NCBI GenBank assembly: GCA_038527215.1
Contig: JBCBGC010000099.1
Coordinates: 1 to 30,916 of the forward strand
Reading direction: 5' to 3'
DNA length: 30,916 nucleotides
From: JAWPMV01 sp038527215
GTDB lineage: Bacteria; Bacteroidota; Bacteroidia; J057
Below are positions 8,166 through 16,283 of the stretch, piece after piece. Under the pieces are notes generated by a model. That model had not been told where the DNA came from and did no database searches. It saw nothing but the letters and a program-made list of their open reading frames with translations. The translations under genes and the position numbers were made by a program. Numbering within the stretch: position 1 is the stretch's first letter; each line of letters opens with the position of its first letter.

Positions 8166-8480
8166 ATTTGAGGCTAATAGAGATTAGTTTTGAGTGTTAA
8201 ATACTTTTTTTTGTGAAAAATTTGGTAAATTATGAAAGCTGGTAAAATATGACTTAACAGATTGTATATAAGTAGGTTAGGCCTGTTAACTTAAAGTGAA
8301 TATTCCTAAAAGTTGAAACAGAAAATCTTAACATACGCTTCATATAGGCTGTTTTTCATGTAAGTAGCTGGCGGTCAGTATTCTAAGTGATTTTTAGAGA
8401 GACTGTAAAAAAAGAGCGTCAGTCAAGTTTTTTTTTACGCTTATTTTTTGGAGTTTTATCTTCACGTCCAAGGCAAGTTT

Positions 8481-8495
8481 CGGAGAAATTCTCCG
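8481..8495. promoter_or_regulatory. Palindrome 40 bases before dnaA
   Basis: CGGAGAA-A-TTCTCCG is a perfect 7-bp inverted repeat around a single base, ending 40 bases before the dnaA ATG. It lies where a promoter or leader would be, so it may be an operator. No good TAnnTTTG match lies next to it; TAGTTTAG at about 8501-8508 has one mismatch. Confidence 0.35.
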
Positions 8496-8535
8496 TTTAT
8501 AGTTTAGTGTACAAACCGATTTAGTAAGTCGAAAA

Positions 8536-9969
8536 ATGGCAGCGACATACGTTGACACATGGAACGACTGTCTCAAAATTATTAGGGAAGAGATAGCACC
8601 ACAAAGTTATGACACCTGGTTTAAGCCCATCAAACCAGTCAAGCTTGACCAACAGGTTCTCACCATTGAGGTACCTAGCCAGTTCTTTTATGAATGGTTG
8701 GAAGAGCACTATGTTACGCTTCTGAAAAGAGCGATTAACCAAACCCTTGGCGCGGACGGCAGGCTGGAATATTCCATCGTCATTGAGAACAATGTAAGCA
8801 GTGAATCTTCCACGGTGAAGATGCCCACTTCTTCTCATTCAGGAAAAGCCGGAAATTCCGGACTTCACCATCAGCTCAGTGCCCATGGCCCCATTCCCAA
8901 TCCCTTTGTCATTCCTGGTATTCGGAAATTTGAGATTGACTCCAATCTGAATGCCTCTTACACCTTTGACAATTATATAGAAGGGGATTGTAATCGTTTG
9001 GCCAGAGCCGCGGGCTTTGCCGTCGCCAATAAGCCGGGCATTACGGCTTATAATCCCCTGTTTATTTTCAGTGGGGTAGGGCTGGGCAAAACCCACCTCC
9101 TTCAGGCTATCGGCAACCAGATCAAAGAACTCTTTCCCCGCAAGGCAGTCCTTTACGTCTCCTCCGAACGATTCATTAACCAATTTGTAGAAGCAGTCAG
9201 AAAAGGTACGGTCAATGACTTCATGACCTTTTACCAAATGATTGACGTTTTGTTGGTGGACGACATTCAGTTTCTTTCTGGAAAAGAAAAAACCCAGGAG
9301 AATTTCTTCCACGTATTTAATCACCTTCGCCAATCTGGTAAGCAGATCGTCCTGGCTTCTGATCGTCCCCCCCACGAGATCGAAGGTATGGAAGAACGGC
9401 TGCTTTCCCGATTCAAATGGGGATTGAATGCCAGCCTGCAGATGCCAGAGTACGGAACGCGCAAGCAGATTCTGCAAACGAAGATGTATCAGAATGGGAT
9501 TGAACTGCCAGATGAGGTGGTGGATTACATAGCCCACAACATCACTTCCAACATTCGGGAATTAGAAGGCGCTTTAATCAGTCTGCTCGCTCAAAGCTCC
9601 CTCAACCGACAGGAGGTGGACATTGAGTTGACCCGCTCCATGTTGAAAAACTTTGTCGAGACCGTTTCAAGGGAAATCACGATTGAATCTATCCAGCAGA
9701 TTGTAAGTGAGCATCTGGGCGTAGAAATTGATCTAATGAAGGCCAAAACCCGGAAAAGAGATATTGTGCAGGCCCGGCAGATCGCGATGTTTTTTGCCAA
9801 AGAACTGACAAGGCACTCTCTGAAATCCATTGGCTTGCATTTTGGAGGTCGTGACCACTCCACCGTCATTCACGCCTTACAGACGGTGAATGATCTGATC
9901 ACCACCGACAAGCTTTTCAAGCAAAATGTCCAGGATATTCGGAAACGCATTACCCTGGAAGTAAACTAG
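8536..9969 (+). CDS. dnaA: Chromosomal replication initiator DnaA
   Basis: ATP-dependent protein that binds DnaA boxes and melts oriC. The 477 residues show all four domains: helicase-loading domain I (about 1-80, ending in LEYSIVIEN), a short Ser/Gly/His-rich linker II (about 85-125), the AAA+ domain III with Walker A GVGLGKTH (180-187), Walker B DVLLVDD (237-243) and the RLLSRFKWG arginine region (288-296), and DNA-binding domain IV ending with the signature GGRDHSTVIHA. The ATG at 8536 gives the standard N-terminus. It is monocistronic, with a terminator 42 bases after the stop. Long antisense open frames inside it are shadows. Confidence 0.98.
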   Translation: MAATYVDTWNDCLKIIREEIAPQSYDTWFKPIKPVKLDQQVLTIEVPSQFFYEWLEEHYVTLLKRAINQTLGADGRLEYSIVIENNVSSESSTVKMPTSSHSGKAGNSGLHHQLSAHGPIPNPFVIPGIRKFEIDSNLNASYTFDNYIEGDCNRLARAAGFAVANKPGITAYNPLFIFSGVGLGKTHLLQAIGNQIKELFPRKAVLYVSSERFINQFVEAVRKGTVNDFMTFYQMIDVLLVDDIQFLSGKEKTQENFFHVFNHLRQSGKQIVLASDRPPHEIEGMEERLLSRFKWGLNASLQMPEYGTRKQILQTKMYQNGIELPDEVVDYIAHNITSNIRELEGALISLLAQSSLNRQEVDIELTRSMLKNFVETVSREITIESIQQIVSEHLGVEIDLMKAKTRKRDIVQARQIAMFFAKELTRHSLKSIGLHFGGRDHSTVIHALQTVNDLITTDKLFKQNVQDIRKRITLEVN

Positions 9970-10010
9970 CTACCCGCATACTACACGAAACTACTTACTG
10001 AAAGAATATT

Positions 10011-10036
10011 GGGCTGCAGGCATGCAGCCCTTTTTT
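10011..10036 (+). terminator. Intrinsic terminator of dnaA
   Basis: GGGCTGCA (10011-10018), loop GGCA, TGCAGCCC (10023-10030), then six T (10031-10036). Confidence 0.9.
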
Positions 10037-10143
10037 GTGGCTGATTTTCAGCAATCTGAGGTGAGAATATGGCTTAAATGAAATGGGAAAAGCGGGGATT
10101 CCTTCGTATCATTGTAATAAGTGTAGGCTAAAAACTAATCATC

Positions 10144-10314
10144 ATGAGATCCTCCCTTCGTACCATTTCTATTTTACTGGTAGCTGTCTTTCTGGCTGGG
10201 ACAGTATTGTCTTCTTGTCGTATCCTTCGGGGCGATCCTCGCAAGAACTGTAACCATCCGAAGCATGGGGAATACATGAAAGAACAACAAATGAAACGGA
10301 CAGGCTTTCAATAA
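10144..10314 (+). CDS. Very small lipoprotein (56 residues)
   Basis: A short gene between two terminators, so its own transcription unit. The product starts with a basic n-region and a hydrophobic stretch (ISILLVAVFLAGTVLSSC), with lipobox LSSC and Cys at 25. The mature part is only about 32 residues, basic, with a second Cys and two His (NCNHPKHGEYM). I know many similar tiny lipoproteins in Bacteroidota with no assigned role. The short Cys/His stretch could bind metal, which would be notable just upstream of a metal transporter, but this is speculation. Confidence 0.7.
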   Translation: MRSSLRTISILLVAVFLAGTVLSSCRILRGDPRKNCNHPKHGEYMKEQQMKRTGFQ

Positions 10315-10333
10315 AGCCCCTGAATAGTATATC

Positions 10334-10363
10334 AAGGAGATCAGATTTGATCTCCTTTTTTTT
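10334..10363 (+). terminator. Intrinsic terminator after the small lipoprotein gene
   Basis: AAGGAGATCA (10334-10343), loop GATT, TGATCTCCTT (10348-10357), with a T-run continuing to 10363. It separates the small gene from the metal transporter. Confidence 0.9.
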
Positions 10364-10475
10364 GTGTTTATATAAATCTTTAGGGTCGTCTAACTTTTTT
10401 TTTAAGCAATTGTTAACTTATTTGGGTTCAAGGTGTAAACAGCTTACCAGCTCCCCCTAACTGGAAGGAAAATAT
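10364..10475 (+). promoter_or_regulatory. Upstream region of the metal transporter operon
   Basis: 112 AT-rich bases between the preceding terminator and the transporter ATG; the promoter and any metal-responsive operator must be here. TTATTTGG near 10418 resembles a -7 box imperfectly. An imperfect TAAG...CTTA repeat with internal CAATTG and GTTAAC palindromes lies near 10403-10421 and is the best operator candidate I see, but it is weak. A purine-rich GGAAGGAAA precedes the start codon. Confidence 0.35.
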
Positions 10476-12224
10476 ATGATTCGGATATTGATAATTTGCT
10501 TATTGGGCGTGCCAATCCTGGGATTTGGTCAGGAAGACCAATTAAAGGTGGTGGCTACTACCACTTTTCTGGCGGATATGGCAGCGGAAATTGCGGGTCC
10601 CCATGCGGAGGTAGTCAGTCTATTACCAAGCGGAGCAGATCCGCATATTTATGATCCCATCCCTGAAGATGCCAAACTGATAGCGGATGCGGACCTGGTG
10701 TTAAAAAATGGCCTTACCCTGGAAGGGTGGTTAGACGAAATGATTGCTTATTCTGGCACCATGGCTGAAGTGGTCACCTTAACCGAGGGGATCAAAGCCA
10801 TTGAGTCCGCTGATCACCCGGGCGCCATGGACCCCCATGCCTGGATGAACCCTAAGAAAGGATTGAAATACCTTGAAAACATCAAAAATGCCTTGATCGC
10901 CCTTGATCCAGGTAACCGGAAAACCTACCAGACTCGCTTTCAGGCTTATTTTCAGGCCATTGATTCTTTGGACAAAGTCATAGAGGAACGGTTAAAGCCG
11001 ATTCCAGAGAACCACCGAATTTTAGCTACCACCCATGATGCCTTCAGATATTTTGGGGAGCGATATGGGCTGGAGGTCCTCTCGGTGATTGGCACCAGCA
11101 CCGATGCTGAGCCAACCATTAGCGATGTGCGCGAGATGATTGACCAGGTTGAAGCAGCTCAGGTTCCGGCCATCTTCATGGAATCAACCATCAGGCCCAA
11201 AACCCTCAATCAGATTGCCCTGGACCGAGGCGTAAAGATAGGGGGCAAGCTTTATGCAGATGCCCTGGGGCCAGCAGGTAGCGGAGCAGATACTTACTTT
11301 AAGATGCTGGATCAGAATTCACGAATTATCAAAAGTGGCTTAACTGATCAGGGAGTGGCCGCAGAGCAGGAAAGCTGGCTGGCGCTTATTTTGGTGGTTA
11401 CCTCCATCTTTGCTTTATCCTTCATCCTGTTGATTTATCGCCTAAGGCAAAGCTCAAGGGAAGACCTTGATTGGCAAACTGCCAGTATAGAGGTGCGAGA
11501 GCTCTCCGTTTCTTATGACCGCAAAACCGCCTTATCCAGTATTTTTCTCAGTCTACAATCCGGGAAAATATATGGCTTAATCGGAGGGAATGGATCAGGG
11601 AAATCCACCTTATTGAAATCAATTCTGGGTTTGCTCACACCGGATTCTGGCACGATTACCATCAATCATCAATCTGTAGAGGAGGTCCGCAAGTATATCT
11701 CCTATATCCCGCAAAAGGAGGAAATCGACTGGGATTTTCCTGCTAGTGTGTTTGACGTGGTCCTGATGGGCCGCTACCCCCATAAAAAGGTCTTTGAACG
11801 ACTTACGGATCAGGATAGAGCCCTGGCGGAAGAAGCGCTGGGTAAGCTCGGCATTCTGCATTTACGGGATAAACAAATCGGCGAGCTATCAGGTGGTCAA
11901 CAGCAAAGAACCTTTATCGCTCGTGCCTTATGCCAACAGGCAGAAATCTACATCATGGATGAACCCTTTGTCGGGGTAGACATCACCACAGAAGGAAAGA
12001 TCATGGATATTGTCCGGAATCTGGCCAGGGAGGGGAAGCTCGTTTTGATTGTACATCATGATCTGGCAAAAGTAAAAGACTATTTCGACGAGCTAATCAT
12101 GCTCAACCAACGCCTGATTGCCATTGGCCCCACGGAGAAGGTGTTTACCGATGATAATATCCGGGATACGTATGGCGGCCGATTGACCATTTTGCAAAAA
12201 ACAGAAGCCTACAAAAATCTTTAG
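10476..12224 (+). CDS. Fused metal-binding protein and ABC ATPase (TroA/ZnuA-type plus MntB/ZnuC-type)
   Basis: A 582-residue fusion of two parts that are normally separate. Residues 1-18 are a Sec signal peptide. Residues 22-290 are a cluster A-I periplasmic metal-binding protein (TroA/ZnuA/YtgA type) with expected ligands H57 (DPHIYDP), H121 (DPHAWMNP), H187 (THDAF) and D262 (YADAL); there is no His-rich loop. A single membrane helix follows at about 302-322. Residues 337-560 are a complete ABC ATPase: Walker A GNGSGKST (371-378), Q413, signature LSGGQQQR (471-478), Walker B IYIMDEP (491-497), switch histidine in VHHDL. The topology works: binding domain outside, ATPase inside. Metal is likely Mn, Zn or Fe. 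Five bases separate it from the permease-regulator gene. Confidence 0.93.
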   Translation: MIRILIICLLGVPILGFGQEDQLKVVATTTFLADMAAEIAGPHAEVVSLLPSGADPHIYDPIPEDAKLIADADLVLKNGLTLEGWLDEMIAYSGTMAEVVTLTEGIKAIESADHPGAMDPHAWMNPKKGLKYLENIKNALIALDPGNRKTYQTRFQAYFQAIDSLDKVIEERLKPIPENHRILATTHDAFRYFGERYGLEVLSVIGTSTDAEPTISDVREMIDQVEAAQVPAIFMESTIRPKTLNQIALDRGVKIGGKLYADALGPAGSGADTYFKMLDQNSRIIKSGLTDQGVAAEQESWLALILVVTSIFALSFILLIYRLRQSSREDLDWQTASIEVRELSVSYDRKTALSSIFLSLQSGKIYGLIGGNGSGKSTLLKSILGLLTPDSGTITINHQSVEEVRKYISYIPQKEEIDWDFPASVFDVVLMGRYPHKKVFERLTDQDRALAEEALGKLGILHLRDKQIGELSGGQQQRTFIARALCQQAEIYIMDEPFVGVDITTEGKIMDIVRNLAREGKLVLIVHHDLAKVKDYFDELIMLNQRLIAIGPTEKVFTDDNIRDTYGGRLTILQKTEAYKNL

Positions 12225-12229
12225 CCTGA

Positions 12230-13501
12230 ATGCAGAGTATTATAGAAGCTTTTCAATATGAATTCGCATATCGGGCGCTCATCACTTCGGTGATGGTAGG
12301 GGTCATGTGCGGGGTGCTGGGATGTTTTATCGTCCTACGAAACATGTCATTGATCGGAGATGCCCTTTCCCATGCGATTTTACCTGGGGTAGTGGTGGGA
12401 TTTATCATCGCGGGGCACAGTACGCTGGGATTTTTCACGGGTTCTGTGATTGCTGGATTGATTGCTGCAGTGGCCATTACCTGGATTCAACGCAATGTCA
12501 AAACACAGGAAGATGCCGCGATTGGCATTGTCTTCACCTCTATGTTTGCGGTCGGGGTCATGGGCATTTCCTGGTTGACCCACCAGGAAGGGGTCCATCT
12601 TGACCTGAAAGATTTTCTATTCGGAAATGTACTTGGGATATCAGACAATGATGTCTGGATGACCTTTCTGGTCATGATGTTTACCTTGATCTGTGTCGTG
12701 GCTTTCTACCGATATTTCTTTATCACCACCTTTGAATCAGTAGTAGCCCGGACCTCAGGCATCTCCACCAGCAGCATGCACTATTTCCTGATGTTGCTTT
12801 TGTCCTTTGCCGTAGTCGCTTCTCTGCAATCGGTGGGGGTGATTCTGGTCGTCTCCATGTTGATTACCCCGGCCTCTACCGCTTATCTGCTAACCCATCG
12901 CATGGACCGGATGCTCTTGATCGCTGCCTTAGTAGGCGTAACATCTACCACTTTAGGGTTATTGTTAGCCATTCAATTCGAAACCACTCCCGGTCCGGCT
13001 ATGACGGTGGTGGCTACCCTGATCTATGGGCTTACCGTGCTCTTTTCTCCCTCTAAGGGATTGATCAGTCGGTATTGGAAAAGAAGGCTGGTACGCCTGC
13101 AAATCCTCCGGGAAGATGTGCTCAAACAAGCGGTCAAGCTCAACGATGGCACGCCCCTCCATCAGGATGATCTGGCTCGGAAACTGGGGATTCAATCCAA
13201 CCAGGTGATGCAAATCCTCAAACGGCTAGAACGGAATCAATATTTAGGGGTGAACGGAGGACAGGTAAAACTCACTGACAAAGGACTTGAGCGAGGGAAT
13301 GCCCTGATTCGTGCGCACCGCTTGTGGGAAACCTATCTGGTAGAACAAGTGGGCCTGGACAGCCATCAAATTCATGCGCAGGCAGAGAAATATGAGCACA
13401 TTCTGACAGAAGCCCTGGTAGAAGAGGTTGCCAGGGAATTGGGCTATCCGGTAGAAGATCCGCATGGCTCTCCTATTCCGCCTTCTTCCCGAAAAATTTA
13501 G
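12230..13501 (+). CDS. Fused metal ABC permease and DtxR/MntR-like regulator (YtgCR-like)
   Basis: A 423-residue fusion. Residues 1-275 are an ABC-3 family permease with several hydrophobic helices and the family motifs LRNMSLIGDALSHAILPG (36-53) and VSMLITPASTAYLL (208-221). After a basic linker (GLISRYWKRRLVRLQILRED), residues about 293-355 form a winged helix-turn-helix (DDLARKLGIQSNQVMQILKRL). Residues 358-417 form a DtxR/MntR-type metal-binding dimerisation domain (ALIRAHRLWETYLVE; AEKYEH; PHGSPIP), with likely ligands H363, E386, E389 and H390. No SH3-like domain follows. Known: chlamydial YtgCR has this architecture and is cleaved to release an iron-dependent repressor. Inferred: this protein both transports and senses the metal. 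It forms an operon with the binding-protein/ATPase gene. Confidence 0.93.
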   Translation: MQSIIEAFQYEFAYRALITSVMVGVMCGVLGCFIVLRNMSLIGDALSHAILPGVVVGFIIAGHSTLGFFTGSVIAGLIAAVAITWIQRNVKTQEDAAIGIVFTSMFAVGVMGISWLTHQEGVHLDLKDFLFGNVLGISDNDVWMTFLVMMFTLICVVAFYRYFFITTFESVVARTSGISTSSMHYFLMLLLSFAVVASLQSVGVILVVSMLITPASTAYLLTHRMDRMLLIAALVGVTSTTLGLLLAIQFETTPGPAMTVVATLIYGLTVLFSPSKGLISRYWKRRLVRLQILREDVLKQAVKLNDGTPLHQDDLARKLGIQSNQVMQILKRLERNQYLGVNGGQVKLTDKGLERGNALIRAHRLWETYLVEQVGLDSHQIHAQAEKYEHILTEALVEEVARELGYPVEDPHGSPIPPSSRKI

Positions 13502-13542
13502 TCAGGCGCTTAATTACCTGACCTGCTGTTTTGAGATTTTTT
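13501..13542 (+). terminator. Weak terminator candidate after the metal operon
   Basis: GTCAGG (13501-13506) pairs with CCTGAC (13517-13522) around a 10-base loop; T-rich stretches follow at 13528-13531 and 13536-13542 but not directly. Confidence 0.3.
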
Positions 13543-13631
13543 CGGCCAGCGCAAGCGCTAAATCGACGGCTGTTGGTTGACTTTTGGGGGAATTATCTAT
13601 CTTGGTTCATCATTCGCCAAAAGAAACAACT

Positions 13632-16178
13632 ATGCTACGACGGATCTTTTGTCTGACTCTACTGGGTTGGACCCTAGCCTTTTCTGGCTTCGCACAAACT
13701 GACCTTTCTTATTATTTCGGTGAGGGAACTACCTTTAATCCGGATATCCCCACGCCTGAATCGGTGCTTGGGTACCAGGTGGGAGAGTGGCATGTAAGTC
13801 ACGACCAAATGTTGCTGTACATGCGTGCGGTAGCGGAAGCTTCAGATCGAATTGTTCTGGAAACCATTGGGTACACCCATGAGCGAAGGGCGCTGATTCA
13901 TTTGATGATCACCAGCCCCGAAAACCACGCCAAACTGGATGAAATCCAGGCATTGCATGTCCAACTCACCGATCCCGAGCAATCGGGAAAGCTAAAGGTA
14001 GAGGAAATGCCGGTGGTGGTTAATCTGGGATATAATATTCATGGCAATGAACCCAGCGGCGGCAATGCTGCCCTGCTGGTAGCTTATTACATGGCCGCTG
14101 CTCAAGGCGACTTTGTGGAGCAGGTGCTGGACAATGCCGTTTTGATGCTTGATCCTTGTCTCAACCCAGATGGGCTGCACCGTTTCGCAACCTGGGCCAA
14201 TATGCATAAGGGCATCAATGTCATCAACCCTGACCCTGCCAGCCGAGAGCATAACGAGGTATGGCCCAGAGGCAGAACCAACCATTATTGGTTTGACTTG
14301 AATCGGGACTGGCTGCCGGTACAGCATCCGGAGTCTCGAGCCAGAATCCGAAGGTTCCACGAATGGAAGCCTAATTTCCTGACCGACCATCACGAAATGG
14401 GCACCAATTCCACCTTTTTCTTTCAGCCTGGGGTGCCCTCCAGAAACCACCCTTTGTCTCCGGAAAAAGTCTTCTCCATTACGGATAAAATGGCGAATTA
14501 CCACGCAGAAGCGCTGGATAAAATCGGTTCCTTATACTACACCAAAGAAGGATTTGATGATTTCTATTATGGCAAAGGCTCTACCTATCCGGATGTCAAT
14601 GGAGGCGTGGGAATTCTCTTTGAGCAAGCTTCCAGCAGGGGCCACGCCCAAAATACGGTTAATGGGCTGCTGACTTTTCCTTTTACCATTAAAAACCAGC
14701 TTACGACTTCCCTTTCTACCATTCGGGGAACCGTGGCCCTGCGAGAAGAACTGCTGAATCATCAGCGAGATTTCTTCAAAACGGCGGTGAAAGAAGCTAA
14801 CCAGGATGAAATGAGAGCCTTTGTTTTCCAGGGACAAGACCTGGCCCGGAATTGGGAACTGGCTAGCCTAATCAGAAGACATGATATTCAAATTTATCAG
14901 CTCGGAGCTGATGTTTCCACTGATGGACAAACCTTCAAAAAAGATGAGGCATACATTGTCCCCTTGCAACAGCCTCAATATCGGCTGATTAAGGGCATGT
15001 TTGAGGTAAGAACCAGCTTTCAGGATAGCCTGTTTTATGATGTATCTGCCTGGACTTTACCCATGGCTTTCGGGCTGGAGTATGCCGCCCTGGATCGCAA
15101 GGATTTCCGCAACAACCTTTTAGGAGATCCGTTCACAGCGGAAGAAAAACCTGTAGGGAAACTACACGGAGAAGCCACCAACTATGCTTATGTTTTTCCC
15201 TGGCATGACTACTATGCAGCCCGGACTTTGGCTGAGCTTCTGAGTAAAGGCATTCGGGTAAAAGTCGCCACCAAACCTTTTTCAGATGACCTGGGAAGAA
15301 ATTTCTCCTATGGCACCATCATGGTGCCGGTAACTGGCCAGGATTTATCGCCAGATGAGATGTATAGCCTCATGAAAAATATGGCGGAACGGGATGGATT
15401 GCAGGTGTATAGTTTAGCAACAGGCCATACCGAAGGGGTGAGCCTTGGGAGTAACTCCTTCCGTCCCTTAAGGGACCCTAAAGCCTTGCTGGTAGTAGGG
15501 GGAAGGGTCAGCAGCTATGAGGCCGGAGAAGTCTGGCATCTGCTGGATCAGCGCCTGCACATGGACCTGAGTATCATTGATGTCAATCAAATGGGAGGCC
15601 TGGACCTGAGTGCTTACCGCACCATGATAATGGTGGGTGGCGCTTATAATTCCCTTCCGACAGAGAAGATAAAGGCCTGGTTAACTGCAGGTGGAAATTT
15701 GATTGCTTACAAATCTGCCATCCGCTGGCTGGCTGGGCAGAAAATAGGCGGCATCAGCCTTAAGTCCAACCAGGATCCAGCCGATGAAGGCCCCCTGGCT
15801 TATGCGGATCGTTCAAACATCAGAGGTGCTCAGGTTATAGGAGGAGCTATCTTTAAAGTGGACCAGGACCTTACCCATCCGATGAACTATGGCTATACCA
15901 GCCAGGGGTTGAAAATATTCAGGAATTCATCCCTGATGATGGAGCCTTCTAAAAATCCCTTTAGTAGCCCGGTCCGTTATCAGCAAGATCCGCTGGCCAG
16001 CGGGTATACCTCCGAAGAAAATGCCGAAAGGCTGGGCGGTACGGCTGCGGTAGTCGTAAGTCGACAGGGTAGGGGAAGGGTCATTGCTATGACAGACAAC
16101 CCCAACTTTAGAGCCTTCTGGTTCGGCACGAACCGGCTGTTCTTCAATGCGCTCTTTTTTGGACAAATCATGGAGTAA
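13632..16178 (+). CDS. Secreted M14-family zinc carboxypeptidase-like protein
   Basis: Exported metallopeptidase-like protein, 848 residues from the ATG at 13632. That ATG begins a clean signal peptide (MLRRIFCLTLLGWTLAFSGF, cleavage near AQ-T); an upstream in-frame TTG at 13584 would only mask it. The peptidase domain shows the M14 zinc motif HGNE (137-140), DPCLNPDG (174-181), FDLNRDW with the Asn-Arg pair (221-227), the third zinc ligand in DHHEMG (252-257) and the catalytic Glu in ILFEQ (E331). The C-terminal half (about 400-848) holds a ThuA or amidotransferase-like segment (YRTMIMVGGAYNSLPTEKIKAW). There is no sorting signal at the C-terminus, so it is probably periplasmic. The substrate is unknown. 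It lies downstream of the metal operon, in its own unit. Confidence 0.88.
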   Translation: MLRRIFCLTLLGWTLAFSGFAQTDLSYYFGEGTTFNPDIPTPESVLGYQVGEWHVSHDQMLLYMRAVAEASDRIVLETIGYTHERRALIHLMITSPENHAKLDEIQALHVQLTDPEQSGKLKVEEMPVVVNLGYNIHGNEPSGGNAALLVAYYMAAAQGDFVEQVLDNAVLMLDPCLNPDGLHRFATWANMHKGINVINPDPASREHNEVWPRGRTNHYWFDLNRDWLPVQHPESRARIRRFHEWKPNFLTDHHEMGTNSTFFFQPGVPSRNHPLSPEKVFSITDKMANYHAEALDKIGSLYYTKEGFDDFYYGKGSTYPDVNGGVGILFEQASSRGHAQNTVNGLLTFPFTIKNQLTTSLSTIRGTVALREELLNHQRDFFKTAVKEANQDEMRAFVFQGQDLARNWELASLIRRHDIQIYQLGADVSTDGQTFKKDEAYIVPLQQPQYRLIKGMFEVRTSFQDSLFYDVSAWTLPMAFGLEYAALDRKDFRNNLLGDPFTAEEKPVGKLHGEATNYAYVFPWHDYYAARTLAELLSKGIRVKVATKPFSDDLGRNFSYGTIMVPVTGQDLSPDEMYSLMKNMAERDGLQVYSLATGHTEGVSLGSNSFRPLRDPKALLVVGGRVSSYEAGEVWHLLDQRLHMDLSIIDVNQMGGLDLSAYRTMIMVGGAYNSLPTEKIKAWLTAGGNLIAYKSAIRWLAGQKIGGISLKSNQDPADEGPLAYADRSNIRGAQVIGGAIFKVDQDLTHPMNYGYTSQGLKIFRNSSLMMEPSKNPFSSPVRYQQDPLASGYTSEENAERLGGTAAVVVSRQGRGRVIAMTDNPNFRAFWFGTNRLFFNALFFGQIME

Positions 16179-16231
16179 ATCTCGCATCACTTAGCCCTGA
16201 AGATTTTAGCTAAGGTAATAGAGAGAAAAAG

Positions 16232-16280
16232 CCTGCTTTCCTGCTCATTTTGTAGCACCTTTCGGGAAAGCAGGTTTTTT
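16232..16280 (+). terminator. Hairpin with T-run between the peptidase and kinase genes
   Basis: CCTGCTTTCC (16232-16241) pairs perfectly with GGAAAGCAGG (16265-16274), followed by six T (16275-16280). The 23-base loop is long for a terminator. It ends four bases before the TTG start used for the kinase, so its right arm covers that gene's translation start region. Confidence 0.6.
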
Positions 16281-16283
16281 ATT

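Larger units (their letters stand above)
8073..8535 (+). other. 463-base AT-rich region upstream of dnaA, possible oriC or dnaA control region
   Basis: No gene on either strand. From 8109 to 8165 there is a cluster of palindromes: CACGTG (8109-8114), TACGTA (8122-8127 and 8133-8138), then a GGGCCTA/TAGGCCC inverted repeat. Two DnaA-box-like 9-mers, read on the minus strand as TTTTCCACA (8149-8157) and TTTTTCACA (8212-8220), fit the relaxed consensus TTWTNCACA. The stretch from about 8180 to 8460 is highly AT-rich with several T and A runs. This could be a replication origin or the autoregulatory leader of dnaA; two relaxed boxes are weak evidence for an origin. Confidence 0.35.

Noticed and set aside
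8839..9537. A 232-codon minus-strand open frame inside dnaA
   Set aside because: It lies fully antisense to well-conserved DnaA motifs and its translation shows no domain; it is a shadow frame.
13548..13559. AGCGCAAGCGCT palindrome upstream of the peptidase gene
   Set aside because: Short, GC-rich, no T-run and no clear position relative to a promoter; could be chance.
13584..13631. Upstream TTG start extending the M14 peptidase
   Set aside because: It would put 16 residues before a standard signal peptide; the ATG at 13632 is the natural start.
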